From: Ruegeria sp. Alg231-54
Lineage (GTDB): Bacteria; Pseudomonadota; Alphaproteobacteria; Rhodobacterales; Rhodobacteraceae
Length of the DNA stretch: 64,000 bases
Direction: 5' to 3'
Assembly: GCF_900143525.1 (NCBI RefSeq)
Contig: NZ_FREZ01000003.1
Coordinates: 310,001 to 374,000, forward strand
This document shows positions 53,866-62,999 of the stretch, piece after piece. A model generated the notes under the pieces. It made no database searches and was not told the DNA's origin. It worked only from the letters and a program-made list of their open reading frames with translations. The stretch's first letter is position 1; every line of letters begins with the position of its first letter. The position numbers and the translations under genes were made by a program.

Positions 53866-53930
53866 GTGTGCCGTTTACCCGTTGCGGTCGGTATTCAACG
53901 AAGCATCGAACCTGATGCATGGGAGGAATC

Positions 53931-55241
53931 ATGAAAAAGAATTTTCTCGGCGCTCTTGCCGTTACAACTGCCTTGTCCCCAGTGGCGGCAATGGCACAAA
54001 CCGAGGTTCAGTTCTGGCACGCCTTTACCGGCCGCCTTGGTGAGCTTGTCAAAGCCCAAGTGGAAGAATTCAACGCCAGTCAGGACGAGTTTGTCGTGGT
54101 CGAAAGCCACAAGGGCAACTACTCGGAAACCCTGAACGCGGGGATCGCTGCCTTCCGCGCCGGTGAGCAGCCGCAAATCCTGATGGTATTCGAGGTCGGC
54201 ACGGCAACGATGATGTCAGCCGAAGGTGCGATCCGACCGGTCTACGAAGTGATGGCTGAAAGTGGCGCGTCTTTTGATCCCGACGCATATATCGGTGCCG
54301 TCAAAGGGTACTATACGACCACTGACGGGGACATGCTTTCGCTGCCCTTCAACTCATCCACACCGGTTCTGTGGGTCAACCGCGATGCGTTCGAAGCGGC
54401 AGGCGTTGATCCAGACACGGATCTGTCCACTTGGGAAAAAGTTGGTGACGTGCTTGAGCAGTTGAAAGCTGGCGGCGAAGAGTGCCCGCTGGTCACAGCA
54501 TGGCAAAGCTGGATCCATCTTGAAAACATGTCGGCCTATCACGACGTTCCATTCGCGTCTCAGGACAACGGTTTTGCCGGACTGGATACCGAACTGATGC
54601 TGAACGGTCCGGCGCAGGTGGCACACCTGACCGCGATGGGTGACTGGGCCAAGGATGGCAAGTTCATCTACACCGGTCGCAGAAACGAAGGTGGCGCGAA
54701 CTTCCGGTCCGGCGAATGCGCATTGTTCACTGAAAGTTCGGCAGGTTACGCGGGCATCAAGGCAGAGGCCGAATTCGACTTTGACGTCCGCCCGCTGCCC
54801 TACTGGGAAGCCGTCACAAGTGAACCGCAGAACACCATTATCGGTGGCGCATCCCTTTGGGTAATGGAAGGTCATGACCCTGAGGAGTACAAGGGCGTCG
54901 GAGAGTTCCTAAGCTTCCTGTCATCGTCTGACGTGCAGTCGGCCTGGCACCAGAACACCGGCTACCTTCCGATCACGGCCGAAGCGGGTGACGCGACACG
55001 TGCGGCAGGTTTTTATGACGAAAACCCCGGCACCGACATCGCTGTGATCCAGATGACCGCGAAAGAGCCGACCGCAAATTCCAAAGGTCTTCGTCTGGGG
55101 TCATTCGACCAGATCCGCGGTATCATCGACGAAGAGCTTGAGGCTGTCTGGGCCGGTGAGAAAACTGCTCAGGAAGCGATGGATAGCGCGAAGGAACGCG
55201 GTGACGCGTTGCTGCGCCGATTCGAATCCGCCAATCAATAA
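53931..55241 (+). CDS. ugpB: sn-glycerol-3-phosphate ABC transporter, substrate-binding protein
   Basis: A 436-residue periplasmic binding protein (SBP family 1) with signal peptide 1-22. It is strikingly UgpB-like along its length: 'VQFWHAFTGRLGELV', 'KGNYSETLNAGIAAFRAGEQPQILMVFEVGTATMM' region, 'LPFNSSTPVLWVNRDAF', 'IIGGASLWVMEGH' and 'KGLRLGSFDQIRGIIDEELEAVW' region. It captures glycerol-3-phosphate and glycerophosphodiesters such as glycerophosphocholine. GGGAGGA precedes the ATG. First gene of ugpBAEC plus a phosphodiesterase gene. Confidence 0.94.
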   Translation: MKKNFLGALAVTTALSPVAAMAQTEVQFWHAFTGRLGELVKAQVEEFNASQDEFVVVESHKGNYSETLNAGIAAFRAGEQPQILMVFEVGTATMMSAEGAIRPVYEVMAESGASFDPDAYIGAVKGYYTTTDGDMLSLPFNSSTPVLWVNRDAFEAAGVDPDTDLSTWEKVGDVLEQLKAGGEECPLVTAWQSWIHLENMSAYHDVPFASQDNGFAGLDTELMLNGPAQVAHLTAMGDWAKDGKFIYTGRRNEGGANFRSGECALFTESSAGYAGIKAEAEFDFDVRPLPYWEAVTSEPQNTIIGGASLWVMEGHDPEEYKGVGEFLSFLSSSDVQSAWHQNTGYLPITAEAGDATRAAGFYDENPGTDIAVIQMTAKEPTANSKGLRLGSFDQIRGIIDEELEAVWAGEKTAQEAMDSAKERGDALLRRFESANQ

Positions 55242-55252
55242 GTCATAACTTC

Positions 55253-55277
55253 ATGCGGGCCCTTTTCGGGCCCGCAT
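55253..55277 (+). terminator. hairpin between ugpB and ugpA
   Basis: ATGCGGGCCC pairs perfectly with GGGCCCGCAT around TTTTC, 11 bases after ugpB. The following sequence (TATCTTTCTT) is T-rich but not a clean tract, so partial termination or message protection is likely. Confidence 0.7.
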
Positions 55278-55302
55278 TATCTTTCTTCGGTGGAAATTCA
55301 GG

Positions 55303-56184
55303 ATGGAAAAACGCGTCACCTTTCGCGGCTGGCTATTGCCATTGGCGCTGATCGCCCCACAGGTCATCATTTCCGCCGTCTTCTTCTTTTATCCCGCCGG
55401 TCAGGCGGTGTGGCAGTCCCTGTTCATTCCCGACCCGTTTGGTCTGTCGTCGCAGTTTGTGGGGCTCGGCAACTTTGAGTTCCTGCTGAGCGACAAGTAT
55501 TATCGCGCATCTTTCGTCACAACCGCCGTGTTTTCGACGCTCGTGACGCTCTGTTCAATGATTCCGGCGCTATTTCTGGCAGTTATCGCAGATAGGCTCA
55601 TTAAAGGCTCGGGTGTTTATCGCACATTGCTGATCTGGCCTTATGCCGTGGCCCCCGCCGTGGCTGGTGTGCTGTGGCTGTTCATGTTTAATACACGCGT
55701 CGGTGTGGTGGCGTGGTATCTCAGCCAGCTTGGCTATGACTGGAACCATGTCCTGAACGACACCGAAGCTATGGGGTTGGTTGTCGTCGCCTCGGCCTGG
55801 GGCCGCATCAGCTATAACTTCCTGTTTTTCTTTGCAGCGCTGCAATCCGTTCCCCGCTCGGTCATCGAAGCGGCGGCGATTGACGGCGCGCATTTCTGGC
55901 GCCGGTTCTTCACGATTGTGCTGCCGCTGCTGTCTCCGACTGCATTCTTCCTGCTGGTGGTGAATGTTGTCTATGCCTTCTTTGAGACCTTCGGAGTGAT
56001 CCACACGATCACTGGCGGCGGCCCGCAACAGGCGACGACGATCCTAGTCTACAAGGTCTTCTCAGATGGGTTTGTCGGGCAGGATCTTGGGTCATCTTCG
56101 GCACAATCTGTAATCTTGCTGATTGTTGTTGGCCTACTGACCGTCATTCAGTTCAAATACGTGGAAAAGAGGGTGCATTACTGA
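55303..56184 (+). CDS. ugpA: sn-glycerol-3-phosphate ABC transporter, permease UgpA
   Basis: A 293-residue, six-helix permease of the MalF-type family. '[19 protein letters not shown]' near the N-terminus and the EAA loop '[23 protein letters not shown]' region (docks on UgpC) are typical of UgpA. It forms the channel with UgpE. It ends one base into the ugpE start (TGATG). Confidence 0.93.
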   Translation: MEKRVTFRGWLLPLALIAPQVIISAVFFFYPAGQAVWQSLFIPDPFGLSSQFVGLGNFEFLLSDKYYRASFVTTAVFSTLVTLCSMIPALFLAVIADRLIKGSGVYRTLLIWPYAVAPAVAGVLWLFMFNTRVGVVAWYLSQLGYDWNHVLNDTEAMGLVVVASAWGRISYNFLFFFAALQSVPRSVIEAAAIDGAHFWRRFFTIVLPLLSPTAFFLLVVNVVYAFFETFGVIHTITGGGPQQATTILVYKVFSDGFVGQDLGSSSAQSVILLIVVGLLTVIQFKYVEKRVHY

Positions 56185-57041
56185 TGGCAGCCCAACAACA
56201 CGGAATGGTCGAAAAACGCGGCGTAGGCATCTGGTTTACCCATGCATTCATGATCCTAGGCGTTTTGATCATCTTTTTCCCGATCTGGCTGGCCTTTGTT
56301 GCTTCAACCGTGACCCAGGCCGATATCGTCTCGCCACCTATGCCCGTGGTGCCAGGTGATCAGTTCTGGGTGAACTACAAAGCGGCGCTGTTCTCGGGGG
56401 TAAACGTGCCCGTCGCAACGATGCTTTTCAACAGCCTGGTGATGGCCATTGGCATCGCGGTGGGCAAAATCATCATCTCCCTGCTGTCAGCGTTTGCGAT
56501 TGTCTACTTCAAGTTTCCCGGCCGTACGACGTTTTTCTGGCTGATCTTCCTGACCCTGATGCTGCCGGTCGAGGTGCGGATTGTTCCAACCTTCGAGGTT
56601 GTTGCCGGGTTTGGCATGCTCAACAGTTACTACGGTCTGATCTTCCCCCTGATTGCCTCGGCAACGGCGACCTTCCTGTTCCGTCAATTCTTCCTAACCA
56701 TCCCTGATGAACTGGCCGAAGCTGCCCGCGTGGATGGAGCCCGCCCGATGCGGTTCTTCATCGACATCGTGGTGCCCATGAGCCGGACCAATATCGCGGC
56801 GCTGTTCGTGATCTTGTTCATCTACGGCTGGAACCAATACCTGTGGCCGCTGCTGATCACGACAGACCCTGAAATGAACACCATCGTGATGGGCATCAAG
56901 CAGATGTTCCCGTCGGGTGATGATTTTGCGCATTGGCCCACAATCATGGCGACCTCAATTCTGGCAATGATCCCGCCGGTCATCGTGGTGGTGTCGATGC
57001 AAAAGCTCTTTGTCCGCGGCCTTGTCGATAGCGAGAAATAA
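56184..57041 (+). CDS. ugpE: sn-glycerol-3-phosphate ABC transporter, permease UgpE
   Basis: A 285-residue MalG-type permease with six helices. 'PMPVVPGDQFWVNYKAAL' follows the first helix, 'TLMLPVEVRIVPTFEVV' and the EAA loop 'ELAEAARVDGARPMRFFIDIVVP' region follow. It shares a base with the ugpA stop and ugpC begins 3 bases after it. Confidence 0.93.
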   Translation: MAAQQHGMVEKRGVGIWFTHAFMILGVLIIFFPIWLAFVASTVTQADIVSPPMPVVPGDQFWVNYKAALFSGVNVPVATMLFNSLVMAIGIAVGKIIISLLSAFAIVYFKFPGRTTFFWLIFLTLMLPVEVRIVPTFEVVAGFGMLNSYYGLIFPLIASATATFLFRQFFLTIPDELAEAARVDGARPMRFFIDIVVPMSRTNIAALFVILFIYGWNQYLWPLLITTDPEMNTIVMGIKQMFPSGDDFAHWPTIMATSILAMIPPVIVVVSMQKLFVRGLVDSEK

Positions 57042-57044
57042 GAA

Positions 57045-58100
57045 ATGGCAACAGTAACCCTAGAGAACGTCAAAAAGAGTTTTGGCCCGACGGATGTGAT
57101 CCACGGTATTGATGTCAATATCGCAGACGGAGAGTTCATTGTGATCGTCGGCCCCTCCGGCTGCGGTAAATCCACACTGCTGCGGATGGTGGCAGGGTTG
57201 GAAACGGTTACGTCCGGGGAAATCCGGATCGGCGAGGAACGGGCCAACGACAAAGAGCCAATGGATCGGGACATCGCGATGGTGTTCCAGAACTATGCGC
57301 TCTACCCGCACATGTCCGTGCGTCAGAATATGGGTTACGGCCTGAAGATTGCCGGACTTCCCAAAGATCAGATCGATCAAAAGGTGACTGCCGCGGCAAA
57401 GCTATTGCAGTTGGAACCTTTGCTGGATCGTAAGCCCAGACAACTGTCTGGCGGTCAACGCCAAAGGGTGGCCATGGGCCGTGCCATTGTCCGCGAACCG
57501 GCAGTCTTCCTGTTTGATGAGCCACTCTCGAACCTCGATGCCAAACTGCGTGTTCAGATGCGTCTGGAAATCCGTGAGCTCCAGGAAAAGCTTGGAGTCA
57601 CCTCCCTGTACGTTACGCACGACCAGGTCGAGGCCATGACGATGGCGGACAGGATGATCGTGATGAATGGCGGTATCGCCGAGCAGATTGGAACGCCACT
57701 GGAAGTTTACGAAACACCCAGAACTCTGTTCGCGGCGCAGTTTATTGGCAGCCCTGCGATGAACGTGTTTGATGCCCGCCGTGAAAACGGGACGGTCAAG
57801 ATCGAAGAAATTGAGGTTGGCGCATCTCAGGGGCCTGATATCGCAGTAAAGTTGGGGATACGACCAGAGCATCTGTTGTTGGATGAAAACGGTCCGCTGG
57901 AAGCTACGATTCAGATTGCGGAACCGTTGGGGGCAAACACACTATTGCACGGTCAGCTCAAAGGCTCTGGCAGCGCGATTACGATAAGCCTTCCAGGTGT
58001 CCACCCAATCGAAGGCCAGCATCCGAACATGCGGTTTTTGGTTGCCTCAGAGAACATGCACCTGTTTGACCACTCAACCGGCGAAAGGCTGCAAAGCTGA
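57045..58100 (+). CDS. ugpC: sn-glycerol-3-phosphate ABC transporter, ATP-binding protein
   Basis: A 351-residue MalK-type ATPase. Walker A GPSGCGKST, Q-loop 'MVFQNYALYPHM', signature LSGGQRQRVAMGRAIV, Walker B FLFDEPLSNLD; the C-terminal ~110 residues form a TOBE/OB regulatory domain ('GIRPEHLLLDENG'). It powers UgpAE. The stop overlaps the phosphodiesterase start by one base (TGATG). Confidence 0.94.
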   Translation: MATVTLENVKKSFGPTDVIHGIDVNIADGEFIVIVGPSGCGKSTLLRMVAGLETVTSGEIRIGEERANDKEPMDRDIAMVFQNYALYPHMSVRQNMGYGLKIAGLPKDQIDQKVTAAAKLLQLEPLLDRKPRQLSGGQRQRVAMGRAIVREPAVFLFDEPLSNLDAKLRVQMRLEIRELQEKLGVTSLYVTHDQVEAMTMADRMIVMNGGIAEQIGTPLEVYETPRTLFAAQFIGSPAMNVFDARRENGTVKIEEIEVGASQGPDIAVKLGIRPEHLLLDENGPLEATIQIAEPLGANTLLHGQLKGSGSAITISLPGVHPIEGQHPNMRFLVASENMHLFDHSTGERLQS

Positions 58101-59044
58101 TGACGTTTCCACAGGTTGAAGCCTTTCGTGGCGGTGAAAACCTGATCCGGGTTGTAGGGCACCGGGGTGCACGCGGCGTTTTACCTGAAAACAGCATGAT
58201 TGGCTTTGACTTTTCGCTGTCCATCGGCGTCCCGCTCCTTGAGTTTGATGTCGTTCTGACGGCAGATGACGTTCCGGTCATAACCCATAACCACCGGCTG
58301 CACGCGCCGACATTTCGTGACGCCAATGGTCGATTTTTGGTGGGAGAAGAGCCAAAGGTTTCCTTGTTGACCCTCGAACAGATTCGGCAATTCGACATCG
58401 GACGGTTGGACGGGCACTCCGCCTACGGTCGTCGTTTTCCAGACCAGGCCCAAATGGACGGTGTTCGTGTTCCAACGCTGATGAACCTGCTGGAACTGGT
58501 CGATGACCCAAAATACCGCGATGCCTGTCTGATGCTCGAACTAAAGTCAGATCCCGATTTGGCACATGATGCGTTTTACAGACAGAACTTCGTCGGGCGG
58601 GTTCTTCTAGACGTTCGCGCCAAGGATTTGTCGTCGCGTGCGGTTCTGCACAGCTTTGACTGGGCTTTATTGGAAGAATGTCGGCGACAGGCCCCTGATA
58701 TGCCATCTTCGTACCTGACGCAGCTTCCCGATAACGCGGACGATGTGGGCGAAGACTCATCAAAAACAGTTTGTCCAGACTTTCGTGGCCGTCACGATGA
58801 AATTCCAAAGTTGGTCAAGGAAGCCGGCGGTGCGCTTTGGTGTCCGTATTTTGCGGATGTGACTGCTGAAAATGTTGATTATGCAAAATCGTTGGGCCTG
58901 TGTGTTGCAGTGTGGACAGTCAACGAACCCGACGACATAGACAGGATGATCAATCTTGGTGTGGATGCAATCGTGTCGGATTATCCCGGACGGGTTCAAA
59001 GACATCTTTCGGATTTCGGCATCAGGTGGAATGCCGCGCTATAG
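58100..59044 (+). CDS. ugpQ: glycerophosphodiester phosphodiesterase
   Basis: A 314-residue GDPD-family enzyme. 'VVGHRGARGVLPENS' carries His21 and the Glu-Asn loop, Glu48 and Asp50 (LLEFDVVLT) bind the metal, and His63 (VITHNHRL) is the second catalytic His. There is no signal peptide, so it works in the cytoplasm on imported glycerophosphodiesters, releasing glycerol-3-phosphate and an alcohol. As in other bacteria, it is the last gene of the ugp operon. The region at 190-250 is longer than in E. coli UgpQ (247 residues). Confidence 0.92.
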   Translation: MTFPQVEAFRGGENLIRVVGHRGARGVLPENSMIGFDFSLSIGVPLLEFDVVLTADDVPVITHNHRLHAPTFRDANGRFLVGEEPKVSLLTLEQIRQFDIGRLDGHSAYGRRFPDQAQMDGVRVPTLMNLLELVDDPKYRDACLMLELKSDPDLAHDAFYRQNFVGRVLLDVRAKDLSSRAVLHSFDWALLEECRRQAPDMPSSYLTQLPDNADDVGEDSSKTVCPDFRGRHDEIPKLVKEAGGALWCPYFADVTAENVDYAKSLGLCVAVWTVNEPDDIDRMINLGVDAIVSDYPGRVQRHLSDFGIRWNAAL

Positions 59045-59142
59045 GACAGCCAGACATTGCATGAATTCAAACGGCACCGTCCTGTCCCGACATAAAAAAC
59101 GGGCGTCCAATCCTCTCCCTAGACCTCACGCCATAGGAAAGA

Positions 59143-59777
59143 TCAGGTCGAATTCGATTTGCGGTGCCGGCCAATCCAAAGGCCCCATTTCGGATCCGAA
59201 TATGTCCGCCGCTGCTGATCCGCCCGAGCAAAAAGTTCTTTCACAACAGACGCATATTCCGGATCATCTGCCACGTTCACACGTTCATCAGGGTCATTCG
59301 CCAAATTATTGAGCGTATGTCCAAACCCATAATAGGTGGGCTGAAGGCGGCGCATGAAATTCCATCGGCGGGTTCGGATCGAGCGCTTTTCCTCCTGCTC
59401 CATGAAAATCTCATCGGTCCAATCGACCGTATCCTGTTCAAGCAGAGGCCGCATCGTACCCGCGAGGCTTTCCCTCACCCCAATAGTCTAGCGCCAATGT
59501 AATCAAGCACCGTGGCAGTGATGTTCGTTATCCCAACCAGATGATCGCAAACCTGTCCCCAGCGCGGCGCGTACGGTGATGTGATGATCATCAGGATGCG
59601 GTTGGCCTCGCAATGCGTAATTGACGGCCAGCTAACTTCGCCATGAGCCCAAAAGCCATGCTCACCCAACGCCATGCTATGATCGGACGTATAGATCACC
59701 AGCGTATCGTCGGTGAGGCTATGCACCTCAGACGGACCTGTTCGGGTGCCTGTGACGTACGGCAAAGAAGATTTCAA
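59143..59777 (-). pseudogene. sulfatase C-terminal remnant with frameshift
   Basis: Two overlapping minus-strand frames together resemble the C-terminal half of an alkaline-phosphatase-superfamily sulfatase. The first (to 59475) has 'DDTLVIYTSDHSMALGEHGFWAHGE', then 'DHLVGITNITATVLDYIGA', a typical sulfatase pair. The second (59478-59143) continues with 'ESLAGTMRPLL', 'YGFGHTLNNLANDPDERVNVADDPEYA'. The frames are offset, so an indel near 59480 broke the gene. The catalytic N-terminal half with the formylglycine motif CxPSR is absent. The sequence upstream of 59730 does not match a sulfatase. It is a dead remnant. Confidence 0.8.
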
Positions 59778-60842
59778 ACCGGAGATCTAAAGGGATAGCT
59801 CATATGCGCACATGGCCCGCAAAGGTCAGCTCAAATGCTTCTCAACAGATCCGTCATTGTTCCGAACGCAACCGCATCTGGTGGTGGGCGGCAATGCGAC
59901 GAGATACATCTGTCGGATTGCCACAGGGATCAATTGCGCCAACTCTTACGAAGTAACCACGATCTATATCCGCAAGCGTATCGCAATACACCCGTGTCGA
60001 CGAGGGCCGTTCAGCAAACTCCAACACTTGTTCGATACGTCCAAGCAGATTTTTCCGGTCCGTCGCAGGTTCGGCCGGGTTTGCGGCACCGCATTTGAAA
60101 TGTACCGAGGCTTGCAAGCCGCGTGCCGACGTAGCCGAAGCGGTGGTCCGGATATTGATCCTGCTTAGGGGCAGCAACCGCGGCTATCGCTCCGAGATGC
60201 TGGATCGGCGGTCTGATATCCTCACTCGGGAAGAGCCCTTTGCCGATCTATTGGTCGAACGCCGCCAGCATCTGCTGTATGAACAATCGATAATAGCAAC
60301 GCTCGACACGGATGGCGCAGTAGAGACCTTGCCGAATCTTTTTTCGCAACCCGAAGACCAGGCGCTGGCTGTGGCGCTGATCGACCGGATCATCGGTGAG
60401 GTCGCGGCCCCAACCGCAGAGCTGAAGGCAATGACGGGCGATCTGTGCCATGCGCTGAACCTGAAAACCCCAAAGGAGTTTGTCGAAAACCCCGCGAAAC
60501 GGAAAACTAGGGGCGCCCGAAAGGGTCGCGAGATCTGAAAATTCAGGACACCGCACCAGTATTTTCAAGTTGTGTGACATCGCTTGCAAAGAGTGTCGGA
60601 CGGTGCAGCTAGGTGGTCATTGTTAGGGCATGACCTTTCCAGAGATCATGCGCGCCTGCAGGGGCGTAGCGACGGATACTGCGGCGACCCCATAGGTTCC
60701 CGGCAACAATCAAGATGGTGACCGCCCCTGTGCAGCTTGAATTCCAAGCATCATGATCGCAATTGTCCCCCGCGTTTAACGTAACAATATCAATGATCAA
60801 AAAACAACTTGCGCTGGTCCGGAATCAACTTAAACAGAAAAT
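59778..60842. other. decayed region with no clear gene except a weak TerB-like remnant
   Basis: A ~1 kb stretch flanked by a sulfatase remnant and a YrbL-like gene. On the plus strand 60095-60538 is open (147 codons), with no convincing ribosome site; the helical pattern 'AEAVVRILILLRGS' then 'EQSIIATLDTDGAVETLP' may be the tail of a DUF3141/TerB-like protein, but this is weak. A minus-strand frame at 59854-60177 (107 codons) looks coding-like but is not recognised. From 60539 to 60842 nothing was found apart from a short unrecognised minus-strand frame at 60609-60800. Confidence 0.35.
60095..60538 (+). CDS. hypothetical helical protein, possible DUF3141/TerB-like C-terminal remnant
   Basis: An open frame of 147 codons. 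The product is predicted mostly helical and acidic-to-basic, with a Lys/Arg-rich tail (KRKTRGARKGREI). The order of segments 'RILILL…GSNRGYRSEMLDRR…LTREEPFADL…LLYEQSIIATLDTDGAVETLP' loosely recalls the C-terminal helical domain of DUF3141 proteins, from memory. There is no evident start signal and the neighbours are pseudogenes, so it may be a fragment of a longer gene that was deleted. Identification is tentative. Confidence 0.35.
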   Translation: MKCTEACKPRADVAEAVVRILILLRGSNRGYRSEMLDRRSDILTREEPFADLLVERRQHLLYEQSIIATLDTDGAVETLPNLFSQPEDQALAVALIDRIIGEVAAPTAELKAMTGDLCHALNLKTPKEFVENPAKRKTRGARKGREI

Positions 60843-61496
60843 ATGAAATTCCACCAAAATCCCACTCTGCTTGAACTAGGAAACAGCCCTGTTATCGCGA
60901 AGGGAAACAGGCAATTCGTATATGAACACCCATTTGACAAGGGGTTGCTGTTAAAGGTTCCGCAACCTCACACGATGGATGAAGGTTCGAGGCTTGTAAC
61001 CGACAAGTGGTATGACCGATTTTTTCGCAGAGCTACCGCTTTTAAGGGATTCATGCGTGAGTTCGATGAAGCCTTTTTTCTGATGGTCCGCCATCAGGAT
61101 AGCCCGGACGTGATGCCCGTTTGTAGGGTGTTTGGCACCGCACCGACAGACAAGGGTCTGGCGTTGGTCTATGAACGCATTTCTGATCCGGATGGACAGC
61201 TTTCCCCAAGTCTGGGTCAGTTGATTGCCGAAGGTCGCCTCACCCCTCAGCATTTGAGCGATCTCAATAAACACTTCGACCAACTGTCAGATGAACGTGT
61301 CATCATAAGCAACAAGAACACTGGCAATCTTGTCTATCAAACATGGCCCGACGGATCCGGGCGATGGGTCTGGATTGACAGCTTTGGGTCTAAACAAGTC
61401 ATTCCTCTGCGAAGATGGGTTCGCAGTTACAATGACCGCAAGCTCGGCCAAGTTCGAAAAAAGTTCTTTGACTTGATAGACGCTGCAAAGGGCTAG
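60843..61496 (+). CDS. YrbL-family protein (PhoP-regulated network protein-like), copy A
   Basis: A 217-residue protein of the YrbL family, a compact kinase-fold group (PF10707) named for a PhoP-regulated E. coli gene of unknown function. Family marks include 'NRQFVYEHPFDKGLLLKV' at the N-terminus, 'FKGFMREFDEAFFLM', 'GLALVYERISDPDGQLSPSL' and 'IISNKNTGNLVYQ', followed by 'WVWIDSFGSKQVIPL', where the Asn and Asp positions parallel a kinase catalytic loop and metal site. It is convergent with a second YrbL-like gene. Confidence 0.75.
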   Translation: MKFHQNPTLLELGNSPVIAKGNRQFVYEHPFDKGLLLKVPQPHTMDEGSRLVTDKWYDRFFRRATAFKGFMREFDEAFFLMVRHQDSPDVMPVCRVFGTAPTDKGLALVYERISDPDGQLSPSLGQLIAEGRLTPQHLSDLNKHFDQLSDERVIISNKNTGNLVYQTWPDGSGRWVWIDSFGSKQVIPLRRWVRSYNDRKLGQVRKKFFDLIDAAKG

Positions 61497-61627
61497 TCGT
61501 CTGACTAGACCAGTTGATTGGGTTCAACAGGCCCTTGTTTGGTTCGGCTGGGAAGGCGCCTATTCAGCTGGTGGCTTATGCAGCGAAGCCAAATCGACGC
61601 CAGTTGATTGCCGTAGAGCGGGTGTTA

Positions 61628-62233
61628 TTAACCCAGACCAAATGACTGGCCCATGCGCGTGCGGCGGCGCTCGATGGATTTGCGGAATGCTAAGTCAGAA
61701 ACCAGCGTCAGCGGAAACAACACTCTTTCGCCCAAGCCATCGATAACGACCAGTTTTCCATTGCGCTCTTGCGCCCGTACAATGTTTTCAAAACCCAGAT
61801 CGCCCACGATAATCCGGCCACGTTCAAGGTCGTCCATGAGTTCCATGAATTCACCGTGCAGCTGCTTGCGCTCTGACAGGTCATCGCCCAATGCGGCCCG
61901 TTCCGATTCCAACGTTGGCGCCAAATCGCCATCAGGACCGGTCATCTTTTCGACCACCAGTGCTGGTCCTTGAGATGTTGCAGCGTACCCCATAAAATCC
62001 GCAAGGCGTTCAATCTCGGGGCAGCCTCGTGTCAACGCGGCTAAGTATTCGTTTGCTTCCCGGTTCCACTGACGCAGGTTGCCATAGCGTCTCTCGGCAT
62101 AACGAGGAATCACGTGGTTGCGCACCGGTTCATCCACCCTGACTTTCAACAGCGCGCGCTCAATAAACGGATGCTGATAAATCTCGTAGTTGCGGCTTCC
62201 TCGCAATGGCCGAATTTTACTTAAGTCAATCAT
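61628..62233 (-). CDS. YrbL-family protein, copy B
   Basis: A 201-residue YrbL-family protein: 'GSRNYEIYQHPFIERALLKVRV', 'QWNREANEYLAAL', 'GPALVVEKMTGPDGDLAPTLES' region, 'IIVGDLGFENIV' (catalytic-loop-like Asp and Asn) and 'LVVIDGLGERVLFPL' (metal-site-like Asp). It is related to copy A but only distantly (they agree mainly at motifs), so this is not a recent duplication. The two genes face each other over 131 bp of non-coding sequence. Confidence 0.75.
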   Translation of the reverse strand: MIDLSKIRPLRGSRNYEIYQHPFIERALLKVRVDEPVRNHVIPRYAERRYGNLRQWNREANEYLAALTRGCPEIERLADFMGYAATSQGPALVVEKMTGPDGDLAPTLESERAALGDDLSERKQLHGEFMELMDDLERGRIIVGDLGFENIVRAQERNGKLVVIDGLGERVLFPLTLVSDLAFRKSIERRRTRMGQSFGLG

Positions 62234-62342
62234 GTTGTTTTGCCGATCCTAATAACGAAGATCACCGATTACAGCCATCCTCTCAAACCAAGGTCTCCAA
62301 TTAGTCCTTTTCATGTTTGAGGACAACCAGATGCCGAAACCA

Positions 62343-62550
62343 GACATTTATTACAGGCATCTTGCGGAACGTATCGATACGTGAATCGGTACGGTTCTTA
62401 AGTCCAGATATTGCAGATGTATTTGTTTGCCTTGAGGCCACTCAGTGTATTCAAATGGCGGACGTAGTTGAAGGCATCAAGGCAGTCTGTCAGATTCGAG
62501 CGAACCTGGTCTTGGCTTTCGCAGCGATGCCGTTTGACGGTTTCCTCACA
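62343..62550 (-). mobile_element. IS481-type transposase C-terminal remnant with stop codon and frameshift
   Basis: Read on the minus strand from 62547, the translation gives EETVKRHRCESQDQVR, then NLTDCLDAFNYVRHLN, TLSGLKANKYICNIWT, a stop (TAA at 62398-62400), and EPYRF. This follows the familiar end of IS481-family transposases (TVKR..Y.SHDQLR, AYNFARRLKTLSGLTPYEYICKIWTSEP.RF). The final MPGLNT-like tail is recognisable as MPVIN one frame over near 62358, implying a frameshift. Catalytic DDE residues lie upstream and are gone. No terminal inverted repeats were found. Confidence 0.75.
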
Positions 62551-62999
62551 AATCGGCGGCACAGCGTCTACAACTCTGGGGGCACCTCATGCTTCGTAAT
62601 CTATGCGGAGGTCGCCATCGCCGAATAATCTTGCATGTGCTTCACGCGGCAAAGCAATGGCCTTTAACCACGTCTTCCGCTTGCTCATAGAATGCCTCAG
62701 GGTATCCACTATTGATAGCAGGCACTTAGGCTCTCGCTATCAAACGCGTCTGATCAGGTTTACCGGGCGGAAACAATTATCCCGCAGCCCGTGCGCCACA
62801 ATCATCAAAAGTTTTTCTGACCATTCAGCCTCGCGCTATAGCCAAAGGCGATGGTTTTGAAGTTAGACGCATAGAGAGTGCGTTTTTCTCCCGAAATGAA
62901 GGAAAGTCCACGTCTGATCCTGATGCAAGTACTGTCACTGGCCGGGCAATCCAGAATATTGTTGATGGTTCTCTAAGTGATAACTCTTTCAAGACGTAT
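62551..62999. other. non-coding stretch between the transposase remnant and the IclR gene
   Basis: About 450 bp with no recognisable gene on either strand. Short open frames exist but show no start signals or family likeness. Base composition is AT-richer than the flanking genes, in keeping with decayed or recently acquired DNA. Confidence 0.45.

Noticed and set aside
55218..55235. tRNA T-loop-like string (GATTCGAATCC)
   Set aside because: It lies inside the ugpB coding sequence and no cloverleaf can be formed around it.
59854..60177. 107-codon minus-strand frame in the decay region
   Set aside because: Its composition looks partly coding, but it matches no family I recognise and has no clear start signal, so I did not call it a gene.
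62317..62628. 103-codon plus-strand frame
   Set aside because: It is antisense to the recognisable transposase remnant and shows no likeness of its own.
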